Source: an uncultured Muribaculum sp. (GTDB lineage: Bacteria; Bacteroidota; Bacteroidia; Bacteroidales; Muribaculaceae). Taken from it: DNA of 64,000 bases. The notes beneath the pieces were generated by a model that saw only the letters and a list, made by a program, of their open reading frames with translations, did no database searches and was not told where the DNA came from. Location: positions 1-64,000 of the forward strand of contig NZ_CAJTYX010000010.1 in assembly GCF_910583865.1 (NCBI RefSeq). Reading direction: 5' to 3'. A program made the translations under genes and the position numbers. Positions 23,806 to 31,893 of the stretch are shown here, piece by piece (positions within the stretch are counted from its first letter, which is position 1; each line of letters starts with the position of its first letter).

Positions 23806-23940
23806 TAGGAAGAGAATGAGAGCAATGGAGAGAATAAGGAGATTAGGGAGGTTAGGGAGGTTAAGGACAATAGGGAGGTATGGGACTAATTGGGCCAATT
23901 AGACCAATATGGCCAATTGGTCATATTAGTCCGATTATTG
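23806..23940. repeat. Array of degenerate 9-bp tandem repeats
   Basis: About 15 units keep one 9-bp phase, for example ATTAGGGAG, GTTAGGGAG, GTTAAGGAC, AATAGGGAG, GTATGGGAC, TAATTGGGC, CAATTAGAC, CAATATGGC, CAATTGGTC, ATATTAGTC. The motif drifts from purine-rich to a form with GAC/GTC, related in style to the array at 5200-6717. It fills the space between the LTA-synthase-like gene's stop and the nucleoside kinase start. Confidence 0.75.
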
Positions 23941-23957
23941 CTGATTAGTCAATGCTG

Positions 23958-25772
23958 TTATGGCTCGATGACCGAGAGGGCGTCGGTGGAGATGATGAGG
24001 TCGGAGATGGCGCGGGCGGAGCGGATGTTGGAGATTAGGGTGGCCGGGAGAGCGGTGGTGTCGCCGGCGACCGCACCGGTCATTGAACTTATGGCGAATG
24101 GGGCTTTGGCGGGGTCTAATATGCTTTGTCCCATACCTTTCCAGGGGTAGGAGTCGAGGCGCATGAGATTGAGCAGGGTGGGATAGATGTCGGCCTGTCC
24201 GAGGATGGCATCGTAGCGCCCTCCGACGGGGGAGTTGACGATGATGAGCGGGGTGAACTGGCCGGGCGACACGATGCCTTGTGCGTCGGGGTCGTCGAGG
24301 ATGGATGCGCGGTCCATGGCGAGGCCCTCGTGGTCGCCGGTGATGACTATGAGGGTGCGGTCGTAGTCGGGACGCGAGCGGAGGTAGTCGAGGAGCGAGC
24401 CTATGGCGCTGTCGGTGTAGCGGGCCATCATCATGTAGTCGCGCATGCGCTCTGGAAACCTGTCGGAGAAGGTGACTGTGCGCAGCTTATCCGGCAACCG
24501 GAAGGGATTGTGGCCCGAGTAGGTGACAAACTGCATGAAGGCGTTTTCGCCTACCGGCCATATCTCACCGGCGCGCATCTTTTCGACAGCCTGACGCATG
24601 AATGAGCCGTCGGATAGTTTGGCGGGATTGCCGACAAGTTCGTCGTTGCGCCATGACGAGCGCGTGAGCAGGGTGTCGATGCCGAATGCGCGTGCTATAG
24701 GCTCTTGGTTCCAGACAATCGGCTTGTCGCATGTCAGGATGTAGGAGCGTGCGCCGTTTTTCTCGGAGAGGGCTTGGTTGAGGGTATAGTAGCGGTTCTG
24801 GGGATAGCGCATGGAGTAGACGCTCGACTGCATGGGGAGCATCCCGGCGTTGAGCAAGAGCTGGCAGTCGATGGAGCGCCCGGCGGCCACCTGGGTGAGG
24901 ACATTGGGCGCGTAGAGGGTGGTGGCCGTGTCGGCGATTAGCGAGTCGAGCACCGGGGTTATCTCCACGCCGTCGATCTTGCGGTCGATGACCCAGCTTT
25001 CGAGCGACTCGCAGAGTATGACGACGAGGTTGTCGCGGCCCGGGATGCTGTCGGGCAACGCGCGGTGGGGGCGCAGCTCCTCCTTTGAGCGCATCCAGGC
25101 GCGTATGCGTTCGGCTCCGGCGTCGTCGAGCGAGCGCGAGTTGCCGCTGACGGCGTCATACAGCATGGAGTCGCCGACGGTGTATATCGGCGTGGTGCAG
25201 GTGGTGTAGTAGCAGGATTCCTGCAAGCGCGAGTAGTGGGCGCGGAATCCGCCCCGGCACAGTGCCGCAATGCCTGCGAGCAAGGCGGCGACGGCTATGT
25301 AGATAACGTAGCGGAGGGTGAAGCGGCGAGGAAAACGGTTTGGGATGCGGCGTCCGAGAATCCATGCCGCCACTGTGGTGAGCGGAAGCAGCAGGTCGAG
25401 CCAGCGCATGGAGTCGACCACGCTCGCCGTGAAGTCGGAGAGGTTTCCGGCGAGCAGGTAGCTGTCGAGCGGGATGGCGGTGAAGTAGGTGCGGCAATAC
25501 ATGAGGTTTGCCACCAGCACACCGTCGGCTACGAAAAGAATCATCACAGCTATCCAGAACCGGCGCGAGACCACGTAGGGGAGCGCGAGGATCAGGGCAG
25601 CGAGGATGGCGTTGAGGTAGAGGCCGATGTCGGACATGGCGCGGAAGGTGGTGCCCATGCACCAGACCACATCGAACAGAATCAGCTTGATGAAAGCCGC
25701 CGCTACGAGCAGGCCGAGACGTCCGCTCCACATGCCGGCAGGGAATAGCCGCGATAGGATGTCTCTTTTCAT
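23958..25772 (-). CDS. LTA-synthase-family sulfatase-type membrane phosphotransferase
   Basis: A 604-residue protein with about five membrane helices in residues 15-175 and an extracytoplasmic alkaline-phosphatase-superfamily domain (about 245-600). Aligned by eye with lipoteichoic acid synthase LtaS, the metal-binding E255 sits in NLVVILCESLESW, D480-H481 in VITGDHEG, and the nucleophile position falls in AAGRSIDCQ as S300 instead of threonine. Gram-negative relatives transfer phosphoethanolamine, phosphoglycerol or similar groups to lipids or glycans of the envelope, so that is the likely role. It overlaps the upstream channel gene by ATGA and is probably co-translated with it. Confidence 0.82.
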   Translation of the reverse strand: MKRDILSRLFPAGMWSGRLGLLVAAAFIKLILFDVVWCMGTTFRAMSDIGLYLNAILAALILALPYVVSRRFWIAVMILFVADGVLVANLMYCRTYFTAIPLDSYLLAGNLSDFTASVVDSMRWLDLLLPLTTVAAWILGRRIPNRFPRRFTLRYVIYIAVAALLAGIAALCRGGFRAHYSRLQESCYYTTCTTPIYTVGDSMLYDAVSGNSRSLDDAGAERIRAWMRSKEELRPHRALPDSIPGRDNLVVILCESLESWVIDRKIDGVEITPVLDSLIADTATTLYAPNVLTQVAAGRSIDCQLLLNAGMLPMQSSVYSMRYPQNRYYTLNQALSEKNGARSYILTCDKPIVWNQEPIARAFGIDTLLTRSSWRNDELVGNPAKLSDGSFMRQAVEKMRAGEIWPVGENAFMQFVTYSGHNPFRLPDKLRTVTFSDRFPERMRDYMMMARYTDSAIGSLLDYLRSRPDYDRTLIVITGDHEGLAMDRASILDDPDAQGIVSPGQFTPLIIVNSPVGGRYDAILGQADIYPTLLNLMRLDSYPWKGMGQSILDPAKAPFAISSMTGAVAGDTTALPATLISNIRSARAISDLIISTDALSVIEP

Positions 25773-26575
25773 TTCGACCGGTCGAGATAGAGGTAGGCGT
25801 GGACGCAGCCCACGAAGAGCGCGCCTCCGACGATATTGCCTATGGTGACAGGGACAAGGTTGTCGATGACAAACTGTCCGACGGTTATCCCCGCACCTTC
25901 AAGCATGGCGGCGGGGATGAAGAACATGTTGGCCACGGAATGCTCGTAACCGAGGGCCACGAACGCCATCACCGGGAGCCAGCAACCGAACATCTTCGCT
26001 CCCGAGCTTTTCGCCGCGAGGGCAAGCCATATGGCGAGGCACACGCACCAGTTTGCACCTATGCCGCGCAGGAATGCCGTGAGCCATGGGAGCGACACCT
26101 TCGCCTCGGCCACGGATATTATGGCCGACCTGTAAGGCTCCGGATGGAGCAGTCCGGTGAGATAGACGAGGAAGTAGACGAACAGGAGCGCCCCGACGAA
26201 GTTGCCGAGATAGACGAGAATCCAGTTGACGACGACATCGCGGACCGAACAGCGCCGCATGATCCATGCGGGCATGAGCAGGGCGTTGTTTCCTGTGAAC
26301 AGCTCCGCGCCGAGTACCACAACGAGAATTAGTCCTATAGGGAACGCGGCTCCGCTGAGCAGCTTCTGCATGGCGGGGTTGGCGGCGGTGATTTCCGGGA
26401 ATCCGAATCCGAGGATCACGGAAAGGATGCCGCCGAAAGCTATGTAGACTCCGGCGAGGATGGTCAGGAGGGCAAAACGGGCGTATGTGCCGTTTTTGCC
26501 GGAACTCAGGCCGGCTTTGTTCGTGCCTATCGTGGCAGCGAGGTCGATGACTTCCTTGGGTGTACGTGTGGCCAT
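25769..26575 (-). CDS. Formate/nitrite transporter (FNT) family channel
   Basis: A 268-residue inner-membrane channel with six hydrophobic helices. Family patterns visible are the N-terminal TPKEVIDLAATIGTNKAGL, GAELFTGNNALLMPA in helix 3, the NFVGALLFVY segment, NWCVCLAIWLALAAKS and FVALGYEHSVANMFFIPAAM, which carries the central histidine. FNT proteins move formate, nitrite or hydrosulfide; in a fermenting gut anaerobe formate is the most likely solute, but this is inferred. The ATG at 26575 is the first in frame. The stop overlaps the start of the next gene, and argF' ends 17 bp upstream. Confidence 0.92.
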   Translation of the reverse strand: MATRTPKEVIDLAATIGTNKAGLSSGKNGTYARFALLTILAGVYIAFGGILSVILGFGFPEITAANPAMQKLLSGAAFPIGLILVVVLGAELFTGNNALLMPAWIMRRCSVRDVVVNWILVYLGNFVGALLFVYFLVYLTGLLHPEPYRSAIISVAEAKVSLPWLTAFLRGIGANWCVCLAIWLALAAKSSGAKMFGCWLPVMAFVALGYEHSVANMFFIPAAMLEGAGITVGQFVIDNLVPVTIGNIVGGALFVGCVHAYLYLDRSK

Positions 26576-26592
26576 GCTGATAGTGGGGATGG

Positions 26593-27546
26593 TCAGAGGT
26601 CCTGGAGGATGCGTTTCAATACCACCTGTGCGGAGATTTCGCGGTTGGCGGCTTCGGGGATCACGAGCGAGCGCGGACCTTCGATGACGTCATCGGTGAC
26701 GATCATGTTGCGGCGTACTGGCAGGCAGTGCATGAAGAAAGCGTTGTCGGTGAGTGCCATCTTCTCGGCGGTGACGGTCCAGGCGCGGTCGGTGGAGAGG
26801 ACTTTGCCGTAGTTGGGGTCGGCGTAGGCGCTCCAGTTTTTTGCATATACGAAGTCGGCACCTGCGAGAGCCTTGTCCTGGTCATACTCCACTGTGGCAC
26901 GGCCTACAAACGCGGGGTCGAGTTCGTAGCCGTGGGGATGTGTTATCACGAAGTCGTAGTCGGTAGCGTTCATCCACTCGGCAAAGGAGTTGGGCACGGC
27001 CTGCGGGAGTGCCTTTGGATGGGGTGCCCATGTCATCACTACTTTCGGGCGGGATTTGGTCTTGTGCTCTTCGATAGTGATGAGGTCGGCGAATGACTGT
27101 AGCGGATGGCGCGTGGCGGCCTCCATCGAGAAAACGGGACGGCCCGAGTAGCGGATGAACTGGTTGATCACTTTCTCCTGATAGTCGTCCTCCTTTGACT
27201 CGAACCGCGCGAATGAGCGCACGCCAATCACGTCGCAGTAGCACCCCATGACGGGAATGGCCTCAAGCAGATGTTCCGGCTTGTCTCCGTCCATGATTAC
27301 GCCTCGTTCGGTCTCAAGTTTCCATGCGCCCTGGTTGACGTCGAGTACTATTACGTTCATGCCGAGGTTCATGGCGGCCTTCTGTGTCGAGAGGCGTGTG
27401 CGCAGCGATGAGTTGAAGAAAATCATCATCAGAGTGCGGTTTTCTCCGAGGTGCTTGTAAGCGAAGCGGTTGGACTTTACTTCGAGAGCTTCGGCCACGG
27501 CCTTGTCGAGAGGCCCTATGTCGTTGACGCAAGTGAAATTTCGCAT
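26593..27546 (-). CDS. argF': N-succinylornithine carbamoyltransferase
   Basis: Carbamoylates N-succinyl-L-ornithine in the Bacteroidota version of arginine synthesis. The 317-residue enzyme has the carbamoyl-phosphate motif FFNSSLRTRLSTQ, the MEAATRHPLQSFADL segment and HCLPVRRNMIVTD near the C-terminus. Residue 90 is proline in MDGDKPEHLLEAIPV; in the characterised Bacteroides fragilis enzyme Pro90 selects succinylornithine, whereas acetylornithine enzymes have glutamate there. The start MRNFTCVNDIG at 27546 matches family members; the longer frame runs through the promoter repeat. Its promoter lies in copy B of the 88-bp repeat. Confidence 0.95.
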   Translation of the reverse strand: MRNFTCVNDIGPLDKAVAEALEVKSNRFAYKHLGENRTLMMIFFNSSLRTRLSTQKAAMNLGMNVIVLDVNQGAWKLETERGVIMDGDKPEHLLEAIPVMGCYCDVIGVRSFARFESKEDDYQEKVINQFIRYSGRPVFSMEAATRHPLQSFADLITIEEHKTKSRPKVVMTWAPHPKALPQAVPNSFAEWMNATDYDFVITHPHGYELDPAFVGRATVEYDQDKALAGADFVYAKNWSAYADPNYGKVLSTDRAWTVTAEKMALTDNAFFMHCLPVRRNMIVTDDVIEGPRSLVIPEAANREISAQVVLKRILQDL

Positions 27547-27590
27547 GATAGTTTTATTTGATGTTTGGTTTATGATATTCAGCAACGGGT

Positions 27591-27678
27591 GCAAAGATAC
27601 GGATAAGTCGAGCGCAAAAGCAAATTTTATTTGATTTTGCCGAGCATGAGTATCTAAGACGTAGTCAAAGATACGGAT
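27591..27678 (-). repeat. 88-bp promoter-bearing intergenic repeat, copy B
   Basis: Second copy of the repeat at 11046-11133, same orientation relative to its downstream gene. The -33 and -7 boxes and the terminal CAAAGATACGGAT are conserved while the spacer varies. Confidence 0.75.
27592..27624 (-). promoter_or_regulatory. Bacteroidota-type promoter of argF'
   Basis: Minus strand: TTTG (27624-27621), 21-base spacer, TATCTTTG (27599-27592). Predicted start near 27585, about 40 bases before the ATG. Confidence 0.65.
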
Positions 27679-27751
27679 AATCCGGGGAAAAACGCACGGA
27701 GCACATGGATAGCACAGAGAGAAAATGTATTCCATACATTGTGTCACCGTG

Positions 27752-27783
27752 AAAAAAAGCAAGCGCGCCGGGATAGGGCGCGC
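27752..27783 (-). terminator. Rho-independent terminator of the EF-G2 gene
   Basis: GCGCGCC (27763-27769) pairs with GGCGCGC (27777-27783); on the minus strand a run of seven T residues follows after CTTGC (27758-27752). Confidence 0.75.
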
Positions 27784-27819
27784 CTGCGGGGTGTGAAATG
27801 TTGGTAATAGATTGATTCG

Positions 27820-29976
27820 TTATTCTTCGGTCTGGGACTCGGCGTAGGCCTTGAGGAGCTTTTCCTGGACGTCGGAGGGCACAAGTTCGTAGGAGCTGAA
27901 CTTCATGGTGAACGAGGAGCGTCCACCGGTGATAGAACTCAGCGCGGTCGAGTAGGATGACATCTCCTTCAGCGGCACACGTGCAGAAATTTTCTCGAAT
28001 CCGTTTTCGCTCGACATGCCCATGATGATGGCCCGGCGTCCCTGGAGGTCGCTCATCACGTCTCCCATCACGTCGGCGGGGACGAACACGTCGACATCGT
28101 AGACGGGTTCCAGAATCTTGGGATTGGCGTTGCGGAACGCTTCGGAGAATGCGTTGCGTCCGGCCAGACGGAATGATATCTCATTGGAGTCTACGGGGTG
28201 CATCTTGCCGTCGTAGATGCATACGCGCACGTCACGTGCGTAGCTTCCGGTGAGTGGCCCCTGCTCCATGCGGTCCATCAGTCCCTTGACGATGGCGGGG
28301 ATGAAGCGCGCGTCGATGGCTCCGCCTACGATGCAGTTGCACACGACGAGCTTGCCGCCCCATTCGAGGGGTATCTCCTGGGTGTCGCGCACGTTCATCT
28401 TGAACTCCTGGTTGCCGAACTTGTAGGTGTCGGGCGCGGGCATCCCTTCTGTGTAAGGCTCGATGATCAGGTGCACTTCGCCGAACTGGCCTGCACCTCC
28501 CGACTGCTTCTTGTGGCGGTAGTCGGCACGGGCTGCCTTGGTTATGGTCTCACGGTAGGGTATGCGCGGCTCGTCGAACACGATGGGTAGTTTGTCGTTG
28601 TTTTCCACGCGCCATTTGAGTGTGCGCAGGTGGAATTCGCCCTGTCCGGAGAGTATGGTCTGCTTCAGTTCCTTTGACTGCTGCACTTCCCAGGTGGGAT
28701 CCTCCTCGTGCATGCGGGTGAGGATTTCGGAAAGCTTCTCGGCGTCGGATTCGGTCACAGGGCGCACTGCGCGCTGGTATTTCGGCGCGGGGTACTTGAT
28801 GAAGTCGAAACGGTATTCGCAACCCTTCTCGTCGAGGGTGTTGCCCGTGCGTGCGTCCTTGAGCTTTACGGTGGCGCCGATGTCGCCGGCGCAGAGCTTG
28901 TCGACGGGTGTCTTTATCTGGCCGCACACGCAGAACATCTGTGCTATGCGCTCCTTCGTGCCACGGTCCACGTTCGTAAGGTCGACACCCGGGGTTAGTG
29001 TGCCGCTCATTACCTTGAAATAGCTGACTTCGCCTATATGCGGCTCGACGGTGGTCTTGAACATGAATAGCGACAGCGGGCCGTCGGAGTCGGGCTTCAC
29101 TTCTTCGCCTTCGGTGTCGACGGGTGCGGGCATGTCCTCGACGAAAGGCACTACGTTGCCGAGGAATTCCATCATGCGGCGTACGCCCATGTCCTTGATG
29201 GCGCTGACACAGAATACCGGGAATATGGAGCGGTCGACGAGTCCCTTGCGGATGCCTTCGCGCATCTCGTCCTCGGTGAGGTGGCCCTGGTCGAAGAATT
29301 TCTCCATCAGGGTCTCGTCGTTTTCGGCTGCGGCCTCGACGAGTTTCTGATGCAGCTCCTGGGCGCGGTCATGCTCTTCGGCGGGGATTTCCTCAATTAC
29401 CGGCACTCCACCGTCGGGACCCCAGGAGTATTTCTTCATGAGCAGCACGTCGATCATGGCGTTGAAGCCGGGGCCGACGTTTATGGGGTATTGTATGGGG
29501 GTCACCTTCGGACCGAATATCTCGGTCATCTGCTCGATCACGTTGTCATAGTCGGCCTTTTCGCCGTCGAGTTGGTTGAGGGCGAATATCACGGGCTTCT
29601 TCAGCGTGGCAGTGGTGCGGAAAATGTTCTGCGTACCTACCTCCACTCCATATTGTGCGTCGACCAGTATCACACCCGTGTCTGTGACGTTGAGGGCTGT
29701 GATGGCGTTGCCGACGAAGTCGTCGGCGCCCGGACAGTCGATCACATTGAGTTTCTTGCCAAGGAATTCGGCGTAAAAAATGGTAGAGAATACTGAGTAG
29801 CCATACTCCTTCTCCACCGGGAAATAGTCGCTTACGGTGTTGCCTGACTCGACATTGCCGCGACGTTTTATAACTCCACACTCGTAAAGCATCGCTTCTG
29901 CGAGTGTGGTTTTACCGGAGCCTTTGCTGCCGAGCAAGGCTATGTTTTTGATTTCGCTTGTCTTGTAAACCTTCAT
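27820..29976 (-). CDS. Elongation factor G paralog EF-G2
   Basis: A 718-residue translational-GTPase-fold protein with all five EF-G domains. The P-loop is GSKGSGKT (16-23) and the G4 motif is NQLD rather than NKxD. The switch II motif, normally DTPGHVDF, reads DCPGADDF with A84 at the catalytic histidine position. The C-terminal half keeps domain IV/V patterns (YRHKKQSGGAGQFGEVH, PLTGSYARDVRV, ALSSITGGRSSFTMKF). This matches the Bacteroides EF-G2 paralog reported to support translocation without GTP hydrolysis and to help gut colonisation. A housekeeping fusA is expected elsewhere. It is a single-gene unit with its own terminator. Confidence 0.92.
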   Translation of the reverse strand: MKVYKTSEIKNIALLGSKGSGKTTLAEAMLYECGVIKRRGNVESGNTVSDYFPVEKEYGYSVFSTIFYAEFLGKKLNVIDCPGADDFVGNAITALNVTDTGVILVDAQYGVEVGTQNIFRTTATLKKPVIFALNQLDGEKADYDNVIEQMTEIFGPKVTPIQYPINVGPGFNAMIDVLLMKKYSWGPDGGVPVIEEIPAEEHDRAQELHQKLVEAAAENDETLMEKFFDQGHLTEDEMREGIRKGLVDRSIFPVFCVSAIKDMGVRRMMEFLGNVVPFVEDMPAPVDTEGEEVKPDSDGPLSLFMFKTTVEPHIGEVSYFKVMSGTLTPGVDLTNVDRGTKERIAQMFCVCGQIKTPVDKLCAGDIGATVKLKDARTGNTLDEKGCEYRFDFIKYPAPKYQRAVRPVTESDAEKLSEILTRMHEEDPTWEVQQSKELKQTILSGQGEFHLRTLKWRVENNDKLPIVFDEPRIPYRETITKAARADYRHKKQSGGAGQFGEVHLIIEPYTEGMPAPDTYKFGNQEFKMNVRDTQEIPLEWGGKLVVCNCIVGGAIDARFIPAIVKGLMDRMEQGPLTGSYARDVRVCIYDGKMHPVDSNEISFRLAGRNAFSEAFRNANPKILEPVYDVDVFVPADVMGDVMSDLQGRRAIIMGMSSENGFEKISARVPLKEMSSYSTALSSITGGRSSFTMKFSSYELVPSDVQEKLLKAYAESQTEE

Positions 29977-30265
29977 GTTATTAGAAGTTTATATTGTTAG
30001 AAGAAGGGGTTGTGCCGTCCCTCCGGCTCCTCTGAGCGTCCAATGGGCTGACAACGGTTGGCAAATTACGAAAAAACATCGAGAAAACCGCCTCCGCGCC
30101 GTATGTTACAAAACATAGCTTAACAACCGCTGTCCCCATCACACTGAATTCTGCAAATGGCGATTAACGATGAATTTTCCGTTTCTGAATCGTTGACAAA
30201 GGCGGGAAGGGGTGGGGACTGTGAAAATAAATTGTTAACTTTACTGACGAAAAAAGGATGACGAC

Positions 30266-31870
30266 ATGAAACTCACGCTACCTCCGCAGCTCGACTCGAC
30301 GCGTGCCACCCTCGAGGGGGATGCGCAGCGCATTATTATAATAGGAGCAAACGGGTCGGGCAAGACCCGGTTTACGGCGCGGCTTGCTGCTGACGCCTCC
30401 GAGCGGCATCCGGTGTTCCGGGTGTCGGCCCTGACGGCTCTCTATGCCTGCACGGATCCGGACACGCGGGAGGGATCGGTCGACATGCTGTATGAGTCGG
30501 CCACGGAGCGGTCACCGTTCATGCGCGGCGACCACCACACGCAGTTCGAGCGCGTGATGGCTCTGCTGCTGCTCGACGAGGTGCTCCATCTGCTGCTGTA
30601 CAAGTACTCCGGCGGCGATATGGAGCCTACCTGCCTAGACAGGGTGATCGGCGCATGGCAGGACGTGTTCCCCGACAGCCGCATACTCCGCGAGGGTGGA
30701 CGGCTGCTCTTCAGCCGCAAGGATGACGGCGACGCCTACTCGCAGATGCGCCTTTCCGACGGAGAGAAGGCCGTGCTCTACATCTTCGGGGCGGCCGTGC
30801 TCGCCCCCCAGGGTGCGGTGGTGTTCGTCAACAGCCCCGAGATGTTCCTCCATCCCTCGATAATGGGGATGATATGGGACAAGGTGGAGGCGCTGCGCCC
30901 CGACTGCACGTGGATCTATACGACGCACAATGTAGAGTTTGTGGCATCGCGACCGCAGTCGACAGTCGTGTGGGTGCGCGGCTACGACGCCGAGGCCCAG
31001 CGGTGGGACTATGCCGTGCTTCCCGCCGGCGCTCCGCTCGACGACGAGATCTACACCACCATAGTGGGCGCGCGCAAGCCTGTGCTTTTCATCGAGGGGG
31101 ACGGCTCGCACAGCATCGACGCCAAGCTCTACCCGCTAGTGTTCACCAACTACACCGTGCGCTCGCTCGGGAGCTGCAACAAGGTGATAGAGGCCACGCG
31201 CACGTTCAACGACCTCAATTCGTTCCACCATCTCGACAGCCACGGCATCGTGGACCGCGACAGGCGCGACGCCCACGAGGTGGCCTATCTGCGCAAGAAG
31301 CGCATATTCGTGCCCGATGTGGCCGAGATCGAAAACATACTCATGCTTGAAGAGGTGGTCAGGGCCGTGGCGCATTATTTCCATCGCAACGAGGACCGTG
31401 TGTTCGACCGAGTGAGGAAGGCCGTCATCAACATGTTTCGCGGCGAGCTGAAGCAGCAGGCGCTGATGCATGCCCGCCACAGGGTTAAGCGCATGGTAGA
31501 ATACCGCATCGACGGACGCTTCCCAACGATCGATAAATTCGAAGAGCACATCGCCGATCTCGTGCACGAGCTACGTCCGCGCGACACCTACAACCAGCTC
31601 GTGCGCGACTTCCGTGGGTATGTCGACGGAGGCGATTACCAGTCGGTGCTCAGGGTGTACAACCAGAAGTCGATGGTGTCGCAGAGCAACGTCGCCAACA
31701 TGTGCGGCCTGAAGAACCACGAGGCATACGTTGCGGCGATAATCGACATCCTCATGCGCAACGTGCCTGAGGCCGACCGCATACGCCGTGCGGTGACGCG
31801 CTGCTTCGGTATCACGGCGGATGATGCTTCGGCGAAACTTCCCGACATTTCGGCCACGGAGGCTGACTGA
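30266..31870 (+). CDS. ABC-type ATPase fused to a DUF4435 TOPRIM-like domain (PARIS AriA-AriB-like)
   Basis: A 534-residue fusion. The N-terminal ABC/AAA15-type ATPase has Walker A GANGSGKT (27-34), a signature-like LSDGEK (163-168) and a switch histidine in TTHN (H221). The Walker B is unusual, VVFVNSPE (185-192), with N-S in place of D-E. From about residue 270 a DUF4435 domain follows, with TOPRIM-style acidic positions E277 in LFIEGDG, D330 and D332 in GIVDRDRRD, and VAEIEN near 352-357. ATPase plus DUF4435 is the composition of the PARIS anti-phage system, which also exists as single-chain versions. Flanking genes are housekeeping (EF-G2, menA 23 bp downstream), so a resident cellular role is also possible. 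Confidence 0.7.
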   Translation: MKLTLPPQLDSTRATLEGDAQRIIIIGANGSGKTRFTARLAADASERHPVFRVSALTALYACTDPDTREGSVDMLYESATERSPFMRGDHHTQFERVMALLLLDEVLHLLLYKYSGGDMEPTCLDRVIGAWQDVFPDSRILREGGRLLFSRKDDGDAYSQMRLSDGEKAVLYIFGAAVLAPQGAVVFVNSPEMFLHPSIMGMIWDKVEALRPDCTWIYTTHNVEFVASRPQSTVVWVRGYDAEAQRWDYAVLPAGAPLDDEIYTTIVGARKPVLFIEGDGSHSIDAKLYPLVFTNYTVRSLGSCNKVIEATRTFNDLNSFHHLDSHGIVDRDRRDAHEVAYLRKKRIFVPDVAEIENILMLEEVVRAVAHYFHRNEDRVFDRVRKAVINMFRGELKQQALMHARHRVKRMVEYRIDGRFPTIDKFEEHIADLVHELRPRDTYNQLVRDFRGYVDGGDYQSVLRVYNQKSMVSQSNVANMCGLKNHEAYVAAIIDILMRNVPEADRIRRAVTRCFGITADDASAKLPDISATEAD

Positions 31871-31893
31871 CGTAAATTTCGACATGTCATTAT

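Noticed and set aside
30266..31870. Defence island around the ATPase-DUF4435 gene
   Set aside because: Neighbours (EF-G2, menA, lysozyme, peptidase) are ordinary cellular genes; no toxin, integrase or restriction gene is seen nearby.
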